Source of the DNA: Ipomoea triloba
Taxonomy: Eukaryota > Streptophyta > Magnoliopsida > Solanales > Convolvulaceae
Assembly (NCBI RefSeq): GCF_003576645.1
Contig: NC_044917.1
Span: 13,340,152 to 13,404,151 of the forward strand
DNA: 64,000 bases
Direction of reading: 5' to 3'
In this document: positions 11,218 through 22,513 of the stretch, piece by piece
How positions within the stretch are numbered: the first letter of the stretch is position 1
Layout: each line of letters begins with the position of its first letter
Position numbers and translations under genes: made by a program
Notes under the pieces: generated by a model
Told to the model about the DNA's origin: nothing
The model's input: the letters and a program-made list of their open reading frames with translations, nothing else
Databases searched by the model: none

Positions 11218-12077
11218 TTCATGGGTGAATGATCCACCGATTTGTCATGTAAAGAGTCGCTGCTAACCAAGCATTGTAGCCCAAAAAATGGTAAAATAAG
11301 CCATTAAACTTTACACAGATACAAGTCAATTAAATCTTTAAGTTTTTAAAAGTTTTAATTAAACTCATAGACATGTTATTTTGAAGCCATTAAAGTTTAC
11401 ACAAAAAAGTCACTTAAATCTTCAAGTTTTTAAAAGTTTTAATTAAACTCATAGACATGTTATTTTGAAGCATTGTAGCCCAAAAATGGGTTGGTGAAAT
11501 GTAATTTCAAGTCAATAGTGTTCTAGCGACTCTCCAGCCAACTTCGGCTAGCCTATGACGAATTTTCGACGAGATTCTAAGACAAATACCTGCGACCGTC
11601 GATTGTTTGACGGTCGTTGGTTGCGTTTGGCGAAGGCGACCAGTGGCCACTTTCTCCAGTCACATGAGAAGGCAACCAGTTGGTGTGTCTTCTCCAATCG
11701 ATCACTTTCTCCAAACATGATGGGCAAACGGTCGCTGACATTGGCCGGGGAGTCGCAAGAACCCTAGTGTCAATTGTTGGCGTTGGCCGAAAAGTCGCAG
11801 GAAAGTAACACCCTAGTGTCAATCGTCTTCTCCAAACGCAACAGTTTTGGGTTTTGAAGGAAATGTGATTACCTCACAGTTCTTAAGTTATCTAAGGTTA
11901 CCATGCATATTTACAAAAGATTTTCATCTAATTATAATTATTATAAAAAATATATTTTTATTAGTTTATTATATATATATATATATGTGATGAAACTTAT
12001 TGACCCGGGTATGTGTAGATAAACTAAGTCTGCATAAATTATAAGGGTAAAATAGTAAAACGAAATTCATTTTTAGG

Positions 12078-12176
12078 AACAAGATGGATAAACAAGGAGT
12101 CATTGTTATGAAGAAAGCTCGACTTGTAGCGAAAGGTTATTGTCAAGAAGAATGGATAGATTTTGATGAAACCTAG
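12078..12176 (+). pseudogene. Copia RT fossil, unit 3
   Basis: Same KARLVAKGY-containing fragment ending in DFDET and stop. It is nearly identical to the unit 1 copy. Confidence 0.8.
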
Positions 12177-12507
12177 CCCACCTCACGTTTCCAAGGTGAT
12201 GAATATGTTCCTAGAAATGTGATCCGGGAGTTGGATGAAAAAGTGACAAGGATACTTAATGTACGGAAGAATGTGATTTTTTTTTAAATATTTTTGTAAT
12301 TGTGTCTGTAGTATTCTATAAAAAAAATGTATATATGGTAGTTATACAGACAATTGTCTTATTTACTACATTATTATTTTAGGATTTTTTTTTTTAAAAA
12401 TAGATCATAGTCTCTGTTTGGCATGCTTAGCTGAAAACTGAAAGGCTAGTAGCTAAAGGCCAAAGCTATAAATATAACATATTTGTAGTAAAAGTTGGCC
12501 GCATCTA

Positions 12508-12578
12508 GCGCATTTGGAGTAGTGGTATCATAGTACCCTCCCACAGTATTGACAGGGGTTCAATTCCCCGAATGCGCA
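12508..12578 (+). tRNA. tRNA-Gly(CCC)-like sequence, copy 4
   Basis: The acceptor stem is perfect. The anticodon stem GTACC/AGTAT has a C-A mismatch next to the loop, and the A box is changed to TGGAGTAGTGG. Confidence 0.6.
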
Positions 12579-12899
12579 TTCATTGGTGAATGAATATAAT
12601 TCTGATTGAAAATAAGAACATTTTCCACCGATTTGTCATGCAAAGAGTCGCTGCTAACCAAGTATTGTAGCCCAAAAAATGGTCAAATAAGCCATTAAAC
12701 TTTATACAAAAAAGTCAATTAAATTTCTAAGTTTTTAAAAGTTTTAATTAAACTCATAGACATGTTATTTAAGTTTTTAAAAGTTTTAATTAAACTCATA
12801 GACATGTTATTTTAGTTTTTAAAAGTTTTAATTAAACTCATAGACATGTTATTTTGAAGCCATTAAAGTTTACACAAAAAAGTCAATGAAATCTTTAAG

Positions 12900-13062
12900 T
12901 TTTTTTTTTTGAATACTACTAACTCTATTACAATGCAGTATTTGTTCATAACTACTTTCTTAACCTATTGAAGCGCAAGAGTTAGTATTGCCTCCACTGA
13001 GGCTCGAACCCACCACCTCCCGTATAAAGGGAAGGGTTTGATTCCACTGGACCACAAGGCAT
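12900..13062 (-). mobile_element. tRNA-derived SINE, second copy at the same array position
   Basis: Same SINE, same orientation and same junctions as at 9905-10069. It was therefore copied with its unit rather than inserted independently. Confidence 0.8.
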
Positions 13063-13730
13063 CAAAATATTATTTTGAAGCACAAGTTTTTAAAAGTTTT
13101 AATTAAACTTATAGACATGTTATTTTGAAGCATTGATGCCCAAAAAAAGGGTTGGTGAAATGTAATTGCAAGTCAATAGGGTTCTAGCGACTCTCCAGCC
13201 AACTTCGGCTAGCCTATGACGAATTTTCTACGAGATTTTGAGACAAATACCTACGACCGTCGATTGTTTGATGGTCGTTGGTTGCGTTTGGAGAAGGCGA
13301 CCAGTGGTCACTTTCTCCAGTCACATGAGAAGGCAACCAGTTGGTGCGTATCCTCTAGTCGATCGCTTTCTCCAAACATGATGGGCAAACGGTCGCTGAC
13401 ATTGGCCGGGGAGTCGCAAGAACCCTAGTGTCAATTGTCGGCGTTGGCCGAAAAGTCGCAGGAAAGTGACACCCTAGTGTCAACCGTCTTCTCCAAACGC
13501 AACAGTTTTGGGTTTTGAAGGAAATGTGATTACCTCACAGTTCTTAAGTTATCTAAGGTTACCATGCATATTTACAAAAGATTCTCATCTAATTATAATT
13601 ATTATAAAAAATATATTTTTATTAGTTTATTATATATATGTGATGAAACTTATTGACCCGGGTATGTGTAGATAAACGAAGTCCGCATAAATTATAAGGG
13701 TAAAATAGTAAAACGAAATTCATTTTTAGG

Positions 13731-13829
13731 AACAAGATGGATAAACAAGGAGTCATTGTTATGAAGAAAGCTCGACTTGTAGCGAAAGGTTATTGTCAAG
13801 AAGAATGGATAGATTTTGATGAAACCTAG
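13731..13829 (+). pseudogene. Copia RT fossil, unit 4
   Basis: Same fragment with an intact short frame and the shared stop after DFDET. Downstream sequence matches unit 2. Confidence 0.8.
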
Positions 13830-14153
13830 GCCACCTCACGTTTCCAACGTGATGAATATGTTCCTAGAAATGTGATCCGGAGTTGGATGAAAAAGTGACA
13901 AGGATTCTTAATGTACGGAAGAATGTGATTTTTTTTATTTTTGTAATTGTGTCTGTAGTATTCTATAAAAAAATGTATATATGGTAGTTATACAGACAAT
14001 TGTCTTATTTACTACATTATTATTTTAGGATTTTTTTTAAAAAAAATAGATCATAGGCTCTGTTTGGCATGCTTAGTTGAAAACTGAAAGGCTAGTAGCT
14101 GAAGGCCAAAGCTATAAATATAACATATTTGTAGTAAAAGTTGGCCGCATCTA

Positions 14154-14224
14154 GCGCATTTGGTGTAGTGGTATCATAGTACCCTCCCACGGTACTGACC
14201 GGTGTTCAATTCCCCGAATTCGCA
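14154..14224 (+). tRNA. tRNA-Gly(CCC)-like sequence, copy 5
   Basis: The anticodon stem and CCC anticodon are intact. There is one acceptor mismatch (AATTCGC arm) and one T-stem mismatch (CGGTG). Confidence 0.6.
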
Positions 14225-14737
14225 TTCATGCAAAGAGTCGCTGTTAACCAAGTATTGTAGCCCTGGTCAAATAAGCTATTAAACTTTACGCAAAAAAAAG
14301 TCAATCAAATCTTTAAGTTTTTAAAAGTTTTAATTAAACTCATAAACATGTTATTTTGAAGCATTAAATTTTACACAAAAATGTCAATTAAATCTATAAG
14401 TTTTTAAAAGTTTTAATTAAACTCCAAGGTGATGAATATGTTCCTAGAAATGTGATCCGGGAGTTGGATGATAAAGTGACAAGGATGCTTAATGAACGGA
14501 AGAAAGTGACTTTTTTTTTGTTTTGCAATTGTGTCTGTAGTATTCAATAAAAAAATGTATATATGGTAGTTATACAGACAATTGTCTTATTTACTACATT
14601 ATTATTTTAGGATTTTTTTTAAAAAAAAAATAGATCATAGGCTCTGTTTGGCATGCTTAGCTGAAAACTGAAAGGCTAGTAGCTAAAGGCCAAAGCTATC
14701 AATATAACATATTTGTAGTAAAAGTTGGCCGCATCTA

Positions 14738-14808
14738 GCACATTTGGTGTAGTGGTATCATAGTACCCTCCCACGGTACTGACCGGGGTTCAATTCCCTG
14801 AATGCGCA
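14738..14808 (+). tRNA. tRNA-Gly(CCC)-like sequence, copy 6
   Basis: It lies in the partial unit. The acceptor has one A-C mismatch (GCACATT/AATGCGC), the anticodon arm is perfect, and the T stem has one wobble. Confidence 0.6.
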
Positions 14809-15030
14809 TTCATGGTTGAATGAATAGATTTCCAAGTGAAAATAAGAACATTTTCCACCGATTTGTCATGCAAAGAGTCGCTGCTAACCAATCATTGTAG
14901 CCCAAAAAATGGTCAAATAAGCCATTAACTTTACACAAAAAAAATTTAATAAATTCATAGACATGTTATTTTGAAGCCATTAAACTTTACACAAAAAAGT
15001 CAATTAAATCTTTAAGTTTTTAAAAGTTTT

Positions 15031-15131
15031 AGCCTCAGTGGGGGCAATGTTGACTTTGTTGTGCTTCAGTAGGTTGAGAAAGTATATGGACAGATACTAC
15101 ATGTAACAGGGTCAATAGTATTAAAAAAAAA
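15031..15131 (+). mobile_element. SINE of the same family, 5'-truncated
   Basis: Starts at agcctcagtgggggcaat, continues through aggttgagaaagta and ends in an A-run. The A and B boxes are mostly lost. Confidence 0.7.
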
Positions 15132-15741
15132 ATTTAATTAAACTCATAGACATGTTATTCAGAAGCATTATAGCCCAAAAAAGGGTTGTTGAAATGTAAT
15201 TGCAAGTCAATAGGGTTCTAGCCACTCTCCAGCCAACTTCGGCTAGCCTATGACGAATTTTCGGCGAGATTCTGAGACAAATACCTGCAATCGTCGATTG
15301 TTTGATGGTCGTTGGTTGCGTTTGGAGAAGGCGACCAGTGGTCACTTTCTCCAGTCACATGAGAAGGCAACCAGTTGGTGCGTATCCTCTAGTCGATCGC
15401 TTTCTCCAAACATTGGCCGGGGAGTCGCAAGAACCCTAGTGTCAATTGTCGGCGTTGGCCGAAAAGTCACAGGAAAGTGACACCCTAGTATCAATCGTCT
15501 TCTCCAAATGCAATATTTTTGGGTTTTAAAGGAAATGTGATTACCTCACAGTTCTTAAGTTATCTAAGATTACCATGCATATTTACAAAAGATTCTCATC
15601 TAATTATAATTATTATAAAAAATATATTTTTATTAGTTTATTATATATATGTGATGAAACTTATTGACCTGGGTATGTGTAGATAAACTAAGTCCACAGA
15701 AATTATACGGGTAAAATAGTAAAACGAGATTCATTTTTAGG

Positions 15742-15840
15742 AACAAGATGGATAAACAAGGAGTCATTGTTATGAAGAAAGCTCGACTTGTAGCGAAAGG
15801 TTATTGTCAAGAAGAATGGATAAATTTTGATGAAACCTAG
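15742..15840 (+). pseudogene. Copia RT fossil, unit 5
   Basis: Same fragment; the ending reads WINFDET because of a g-to-a change, then stop. Confidence 0.8.
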
Positions 15841-16167
15841 GCCACCTCACCTTTCCAAGGTGATGAATATGTTCCTAGAAATGTGATTCGGGAATTGGAT
15901 GAAAAAGTGACAAGGATACTTAATAAGCGGAAGAATGTGATTTTTTTTTATTTTTGTAATTGTGTCTGTAGTATTCTATAAAAAATGTATAGATGGTAGT
16001 TATACAGACCATTGTCTTATTTACTACATTATTATTTAAGGATTTTTTGTTTTTAAAAAATTGATCATAGGCTGTGTTTGGCATGCTTAGCTGAAAACTG
16101 AAAGGCTAGTAGCTAAAGGCGAAAGCTATAAATATAACATATTTGTAGTAAAAGTTGGTCGCATCAA

Positions 16168-16238
16168 GCACATTTGGTGTGGTGGTATGATAGTTCCCTC
16201 CCATGGTACTGACCGGGGTTCAATTCCCCGATTTCGCA
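16168..16238 (+). pseudogene. tRNA-Gly(CCC)-like sequence, copy 7, degenerate
   Basis: The acceptor GCACATT/ATTTCGC no longer pairs well. The A box is changed (TGGTGTGGTGG) and the anticodon stem is weakened (GTTCC/GGTAC). Confidence 0.6.
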
Positions 16239-17119
16239 TTCATGGGTGAATGAATAGATTTCTAAGTGAAAATAAGAACATTTTCCACCTCTTTGTCATG
16301 CAAAGAGTCACTGTTAACCAAGCATTGTAGCCCAAAAAATGGTCAAATAAGACATTAAACTTTACGCCAAAAAAAGTCAATTAAATCTTTAAGTGTTTAA
16401 AAGTTTTAATTAAACTCATAGACATGTTATTTTGAAGCATTAAACTTTACATAAAAATGTCAATTAAATCTATAAGTTTTTAAAAGTTTTAATTAAACTC
16501 ATAGACATGTTATTTTGAAACATTGTAGCCCAAAAAAGGGTTGGTGAAATGTAATTGCAAGGCAATATGGTTCTAGCGACTCTCCAGCAAACTTCGGCTA
16601 GCTTACGACGAATTTTCGACGAGATTCTAAGACAAATACCTGCGACCGTCGATTGTTTGACGGTCGTTGGTTGCGTTTGGCGAAGGCGACCAGTGGTCAC
16701 TTTCTCCAGTCACATGAGAAGGCAACCAGTTGGTGCGTCTTCTCCAGTCGCTCGCTTTCTCCAAACATGATGGGCAAACAGTCGCTGACATTGGCCGGGG
16801 AGTGGCAAGAACCCTGGTGTCGATTGTCGGCGTTGGCCAAAAAGTCACAGGAAAGTGAGACCCTAGTATTAATCGTCTTCTCCAAATGCAATAGTTTTGG
16901 GTTTTGAAGGAAATGTGATTACCTCACAGTTCTTAAGTTATCTAAGATTACCATGCATATTTACAAAAGATTTTCATCTAATTATAATTATTATAAAAAA
17001 AATATTTTTATTAGTTTATTATATATATGTGATGAAACTTATTGACCTGGGTATGTGTAGATAAACTAAGTCCGCAGAAATTATAAGGGTAAAATAGTAA
17101 AACGAAATTCATTTTTAGG

Positions 17120-17218
17120 AACAATATGGATAAACAAGGAGTCATTGTTATGAAGAAAGCTCGACTTGTAGCGAAAGGATGTTGTCAAGAAGAATGGATA
17201 GATTTTGATGAAACCTAG
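17120..17218 (+). pseudogene. Copia RT fossil, unit 6
   Basis: Same fragment; here KGCCQEEWIDFDET replaces KGYCQEEWIDFDET. Confidence 0.8.
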
Positions 17219-17547
17219 GCCACGTCACGTTTCCAAGGTGATGTATATGTTCCTAGAAATGTGATCCGGGAGTTGGATGAAAATGTGACAAGGATGCTTA
17301 ATGAACAGAAGAATGTGATTTTTTCTTTTTGTAATTATGTCTGTAGTAATCTATAAAAAAAATGTATATATGGCCGTTATACAGATAATTGTCTTATATA
17401 CTACATTATTATTTTAGGATTTTTTTTTAAAAAAAGAAAATAGATCATAGGCTCTGTTTGGCATGCCTAGCTGAAAACTGAAAGGCTAGTAGCTAAAGGC
17501 CAAAGCTATAAATATAACATATTTGTAGTAAAAGTTGGCCGCATCTA

Positions 17548-17618
17548 GCGCATTTGGTGTAGTTGTATCATAGTACCCTCCCACGATACTGACCGGGGTT
17601 TAATTCCCCAAATGCGCA
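17548..17618 (+). tRNA. tRNA-Gly(CCC)-like sequence, copy 8
   Basis: The acceptor stem is perfect. There is one mismatch in the anticodon stem (GTACC/GATAC) and one in the T stem (CCCCA). Confidence 0.6.
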
Positions 17619-18441
17619 TTCATGGGTAAATGAAAAGATTTTTGAGTGAAAAAAAAAAGAGAACATTTTCGACCCGATTTGTCATGCAAACAGTCGCTGC
17701 TAACCAAGCATTGTAGCCCAAAAAACTAGAAAAATGGCCAAATAAGCCATTAAACTTTACACAAAAAAAAGACAATTAAATCTTTAAGTTTTTAAAAGTT
17801 TTAATTAAACTCATAGACATGTTATTTTGAAGCATTGTAGCCCAAAAAGGGTTGGTGACATGTAATTGCAAGTCAATAGGGTTCTAGCGACTCTCCATCC
17901 AACTTCGGCTAGTCTTTGACGAATTTTCGACGAGATTCTGAGACAAATCCCAGCGACCGTCGATTGTTTGACGGTCGTTGGTTGCGTTTGGAGAAGTCAA
18001 CCAGTGGTCACTTTCTCCAGTCACATGAGAAGGCAACCAGTTGGTGCGTATCCTCCAGTCGATCGCTTTCTCCAAACATGATGGGCAAACGGTCGCTGAC
18101 ATTGGCCGGAGAGTCGCAAGAACCCTAGTGTCGATTGTCGGCGTTGGCTGAAAAGCCGCAGGAAAGTGACACCCTAGTGTCAATTGTCTTCTCCAAACGC
18201 AATAGTTTTGGATTTTGAAGGGAATGTGATTCCCTCACAGTTCTTAAGTTATCTAATAAGATTACCATGCATATTTACAAAAGATTCTCATCTATTTATA
18301 AATTTATAATTATTATAAAAAATATATTTTTATTAGTTTATTATATATATGTGATGAAACTTATTGACCCGGGTATGTGTAGATAAACTAAGTCCGCATA
18401 TATTATAAGGGTAAAATAGTAAAACGAAATGGGTTTTTATG

Positions 18442-18545
18442 ACCAAGATGGATAAACAAGGAGTCATTATATTGTTAGGAAGAAAGCTCGACTTGTAGAG
18501 AAAAGTTATTGTCAAGAAGAATGGATAGATTTTGATGAAACCTAG
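18442..18545 (+). pseudogene. Copia RT fossil, unit 7
   Basis: Same fragment, with a small insertion (attatattgttagg) that breaks the frame before KARLVEKSY. Confidence 0.75.
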
Positions 18546-18868
18546 GCCACGTCACGTTTCCAAGGTGATGTATATGTTCCTAGAAATGTGATCCGGGAGT
18601 TGGATGAAAAAGTGAAAAGGATGCTTAGTGAACGGAAGAATGAGATTTTTTTTATTTTTGTAATTGTGTCTATAGTATTAAAAAAAATGTATATATGGCA
18701 GTTATATAGACAATTGTCTTATATACTACATTATTATTTTAGTTTTTAAAAAAAAAAAAAAAAGATCATAGGCTCTGTTTGGCATGCCTAACTGAAAACT
18801 GAAAGGCTAGTAGCTAAAGGCCAAAGCTATAAATATAACATATTTATAGTAAAAGTTGGCTACATCTA

Positions 18869-18937
18869 GCACATTTGGTGTAGTGGTATCATAGTCTTCC
18901 CATGGTACTGATTGAGGTTAAATCCCCCAAATGTGCA
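18869..18937 (+). pseudogene. tRNA-Gly-like sequence, copy 9, degenerate
   Basis: The copy is 69 nt because two bases are lost in the anticodon arm. The acceptor still pairs fully: GCACATT with AATGTGC, two changes that compensate each other relative to GCGCATT/AATGCGC. The T arm is disrupted. Confidence 0.55.
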
Positions 18938-19874
18938 TTCATGGGCGAATGAATAGATTTTTGAGTGAAAAAAAAAAAAAAGAACATTTTCCACCGATTT
19001 GTCAAGCAAAGAGTCACAAATTATATTTGACAAATGTAACACGAAAATTTCAAACAAAACAATATTTAAGGATTTTTGGAATTAGAAATTTAGGGTTAGG
19101 ATTTGATTATTCGAACCAGAGGAGTTGCTGCTTCACAAGTGCTGCTAACCAAGCATTGTAGCCCAAAAAACTGGAAAAATTGTCAAATAAGCCATTAAAC
19201 TTTACACAAAAAAAGTCAATTAAATCTTTATGTTTTTAAAAGTTTTAATTAAACTCATAAACATGTTATTTTGAAGCATTGTAGCCCAAAACCGGTTGGT
19301 GACATGTAATTGCAAGTCAATAGGGTTCTAACGACTCTCCAGCCAACTTCAGCTAGCCTCTGACGAATTTTCGACGAGATTATGAGACAAATACCAGCGA
19401 CCGTCGATTGTCTGACGGTTGTTGGTTGCGTTTGGAGAAGGCGACCAGTGGTCACTTTCTCCAGTCACATGAGAAGGCAACCAATTGGTGCGCCTTCTCC
19501 AGTCGATTGCTTTCTCCAAACATAATGGGCAAACGGTTGCTGACATTGGCCGGAGAGTCGCAAGAACCCTAGTGTCGATTGTCGGCGTTGGCCGAAAAGT
19601 CGCAAGAACGTGACACCCTAGTGTCAAACGTCTTCTCCAAACGCAACAGTTTTGGGTTTTGAAGGAAATGTGATTACCTCACAGTTCTTAAGTTATCTAA
19701 GATTACCATGCATATTTACAAAAGATTCTCATCTAATTATAAATATTATAAAAAATATATTTTTATTAGTTTATTATATATATGTGATCAAACTTATTGA
19801 CCCGGGTATGTGTAGATAAACTAAGTCCGCATAAATTATAAGGGTAAAATAGTAAAACGAAATGGGTTTTTAGG

Positions 19875-19973
19875 AACAAGATGGATAAACAAGGAGTCAT
19901 TGTTATGAAGAAAGCTCGACTTGTAGCGAAAGGTTATTGTCAAGAAGAATGGATAGATTTTGATGAAACCTAG
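19875..19973 (+). pseudogene. Copia RT fossil, unit 8
   Basis: Same fragment with intact short frame and stop after DFDET. Confidence 0.8.
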
Positions 19974-20280
19974 GCCACGTCACGTTTCCAAGGTGATGTA
20001 TATGTTCCTAGAACTGTGATCCGGGAATTGAATGAAAAAGTGACAAGGATGCTTAATGAACGGAAGAATGAGATTTTTTTTTTTTTTTTTTTTTGTAATT
20101 GTGTCTGTACTATTAAAAAAATGTATATATGGCAGTTATACAGACAATCGTCTTATATACTACATTATTATTTTTGTTTTTTTTAAAGAAAAAAAAAAAA
20201 AGATCGTAGGCTCTGTTTGGCATGCCTAGCTGAAAACTAAAAGGCTAGTATATATTTATAGTAAAAGTTGGGCACATCTA

Positions 20281-20349
20281 GCGCATTTGGTGTAGTGGTA
20301 TCATAGTCCTCTCATGGTATTGATTGGGATTCAATTCCCCAAATGTGCA
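20281..20349 (+). pseudogene. tRNA-Gly-like sequence, copy 10, degenerate
   Basis: The copy is 69 nt with a shortened anticodon arm (AGTCCTCTCATGG). The acceptor has one G-T wobble. It marks the right end of the array. Confidence 0.55.
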
Positions 20350-20533
20350 TTCAGGAATGAATGGATATATTATTTAGTTACATTATGGAGTTGTAGAGGA
20401 GACGGTCGAACGAGCTTGTATGGTATTCGAACCTATGACCCCGAGATTAACAGAGATGCCATTTACAAATTACTTGGCAATTATTAGTTGATGTTAACTG
20501 CACAAAAAACTCTGAATTTTGATATTGATATTT

Positions 20534-21365
20534 GAGTTAATACCACAAATGGTCCTCAAACTATTGGGGTAGTACTCCTATTAGTATTCGACCACAAATG
20601 GTCTTCTGACTTTTATTTTTGACCACAAATAGTCTTCTGTTAAAATTTCTGTTAAATAGGTGTTAAATCTAGGGGTAATATCGTCAAATTGATTAATATT
20701 ATTATGATTACTTCTTTTTGATAATTATATGACAACATAATTAATTTCAAGCATTAATAAACATTAAGTTAATAAATATCAAAACAAAATGGAAGTGACA
20801 AATTACATAAATGAACAAATTAAATAAAAATCCATGATTAATGTCCGCAATTTGTAATTGATTAATTATATTAATTTAACGGTGACGGCCTTCAGTTATG
20901 TCCCAAACAAAATGTTTGATCGATTAATGAAGAGTGAAAACTATTAATATCGGCCATGTATGAACAACCATGAAAATAATGGAAGCAAGGTTTTTGAAAA
21001 AAAAAAATTCCATTTTAATCTGTTGGTTAAATTAAAACAGATAGCTCTAATATTAAATCTTCATTTTGTACGCATAATTATGAGATATAAGGTGCATTAT
21101 TTTTTATTTAGGAGTATTTATATTTGTTAATTGTTTCAATTATGCTTGTTGGTGAAAAATTCTAAACATTTTTATTTTATGACCATTATATATATCAATT
21201 TGACGATAATACCCCTAGATTTAACACCTATTTAACAGAAATTTTAATGGAGGACTATTTGTGATCAAAAATAAAAGTCAGGGGACCATTTGTGGTCGAA
21301 TTGAAAGTCAAGGACTAAACGGAGTACTACCCTAATAGTCAGAGGACCATTTGTGGTATTAACTC
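20534..21365. mobile_element. Long-TIR MULE-type MITE, 832 bp
   Basis: Inverted termini of roughly 165 bp start GAGTTAATACCACAAATGG and end with its complement GGTATTAACTC. They are flanked by TTGATATTT (20525-20533) and TTGATAATT (21366-21374), a 9-bp target duplication with one mismatch. Long TIRs with 9-bp duplications are typical of Mutator-like elements. There is no transposase, so the element is non-autonomous. It lies ~210 bp upstream of the next gene's start codon. Confidence 0.85.
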
Positions 21366-21577
21366 TTGATAATTACTACGGAGTACATTTATTTGTATGG
21401 GTAAGAGTCCAAGTGCATGGCCCACGAGAATAGGATGACCAATGCTGTGGCGCCACGTTGACAATCCCAAGCAAGAATATAATCCACCCCCAGCTTCCTT
21501 GATTGATACCAGCCATGTGTTTGTTTGAGATCCTCAAGGGCAAAACCAAATAGTGCAGACCGGAGAGGAGAGAGGAG
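21366..21577 (+). promoter_or_regulatory. Promoter and 5' leader region of the RIQ-type gene
   Basis: This short interval between the MITE and the start codon contains ACCAATG (CCAAT-type, near 21438), CCACGTTG (ACGT core, near 21453) and an AT-rich aagaatataat near 21472. It ends in a purine-rich leader (ggagaggagagaggag). Boundaries and function are inferred. Confidence 0.45.
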
Positions 21578-22513
21578 ATGATGATGATGATGGCCAAAAC
21601 ATGTGTCTCTGCATCAAACTCACCACTTCTCATTCGATCCATGGCTACCCAGAAGCCAATCCCCTCAGCCACAACAACTGTTAGCTCCAAAAAGGTGAGC
21701 AAAGTTCATATTTCCAAGATTTCATAGTGTAAAACACAATGGCCCTGTTTGGTAAATGGTTGTTAGCTGATTGGGTTGGCTGTTTGGATTAGAATGTATG
21801 ATTTGTTGATAACATTAGTTGATTGTAGAAAGTTGTTTGATAAATTAGCTGTTAGCTCATAGCTCTTTGGTATAATTTTTTTTTTCTCAAAAAGCTAATT
21901 GAAAAGGCTACTTTGAGTAGCCTTTTGAATTTTAGCAATTTTGGAGTTATAAAAAGCTTATTAACCAAACACTTATATTGATTTTTTTAACCAAGTCAAA
22001 CAAGGTCAAATAAGCCAAAATTGGCTGATAGACTGATTATTTACCAAACAGAGCCAATTAGTAATAGTGTTCCCAAAAATGCAGAGTGGAACAGTGTTCC
22101 CAGTGGGAGAGAAAGTTAGCAACTCAACGGGAACAGGAACAGCAACACCAGCAGTGAAGCTACTCACAAGGGTGGAGCAGCTGAGGCTGCTAACCAAGGC
22201 AGAGAAAGCAGGGCTACTATCGGCGGCCGAGAAATTCGGGTTCTCCCTATCGGCCATTGAGAAACTTGGGGTGCTATCCAAGGCAGAAGAGCTGGGAATT
22301 CTATCAGCAGCTACTGACCCTGGAACCCCTTCAGGTCTCTTCACTCTCAGCCTGGGATTGCTAGCTTTGGGCCCTGTTTGTGTGTATTTTGTGCCTGAGG
22401 AATACCCTTGGCAGATAGGTGTCCAGGTTTTGGTAGCTTTCATCTCTGTTCTTGGTGGCTCTGCAGCCTTTGCTGCATCAAATCTTGTATCCAATTTGCA
22501 GAAATCAAGTTGA
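21578..22513 (+). CDS. RIQ: DUF1118 / RIQ-type thylakoid membrane protein, two exons
   Basis: Exons are 21578-21694 (39 codons) and 22085-22513, joined in phase 0 at AAG|GTGAGC and ATGCAG|AGT, giving 181 residues. Residues 1 to ~60 look like a chloroplast transit peptide (Ser/Thr-rich, MMMMMAKTC start; five in-frame ATGs, so the exact start is open). A helical Leu/Ala/Glu repeat region follows ([34 protein letters not shown]). Two hydrophobic segments follow ([19 protein letters not shown] and [15 protein letters not shown]), then a short tail. This is the layout of plant DUF1118 proteins; Arabidopsis RIQ1/RIQ2 act in grana organisation and induction of non-photochemical quenching. The family call is firm, but which paralogue it is cannot be told. 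The intron carries a MITE. The gene converges on the G3BP-like gene. Confidence 0.85.
21741..22055. mobile_element. MITE in the RIQ-type intron
   Basis: Inverted termini GGCCCTGTTTGGTAAAT and ATTTACCAAACAGAGCC bound a 315-bp AT-rich segment. Both sides have AAT next to the TIR, a possible 3-bp duplication. It occupies most of the 390-bp intron and stops ~30 bp before the splice acceptor. Confidence 0.75.

Larger units (their letters stand above)
4796..20350. repeat. Large complex tandem array, nine units
   Basis: Units can be phased on the string gggttggtgaaat at about 4808, 8033, 10158, 11490, 13150, 15183, 16540, 17850 and 19290. A full unit is 1.3-1.45 kb without insertions. Order within a unit: GC-rich segment with cgaccgtcgattgtttgacggtcg-type palindrome, AT-rich spacer, copia RT fossil, AT spacer, tRNA-Gly-like sequence, then the minisatellite block. 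Units differ by point changes and small indels. 14421-15170 is a partial unit joined inside the minisatellite. Overlapping 60-100 aa ORFs on both strands in the GC-rich segment recur from unit to unit but match no protein I know and look like by-products. Confidence 0.88.

Noticed and set aside
22006..22494. 162-residue minus-strand ORF opposite the RIQ-type second exon
   Set aside because: It is the antisense shadow of a well-supported exon with DUF1118 sequence.
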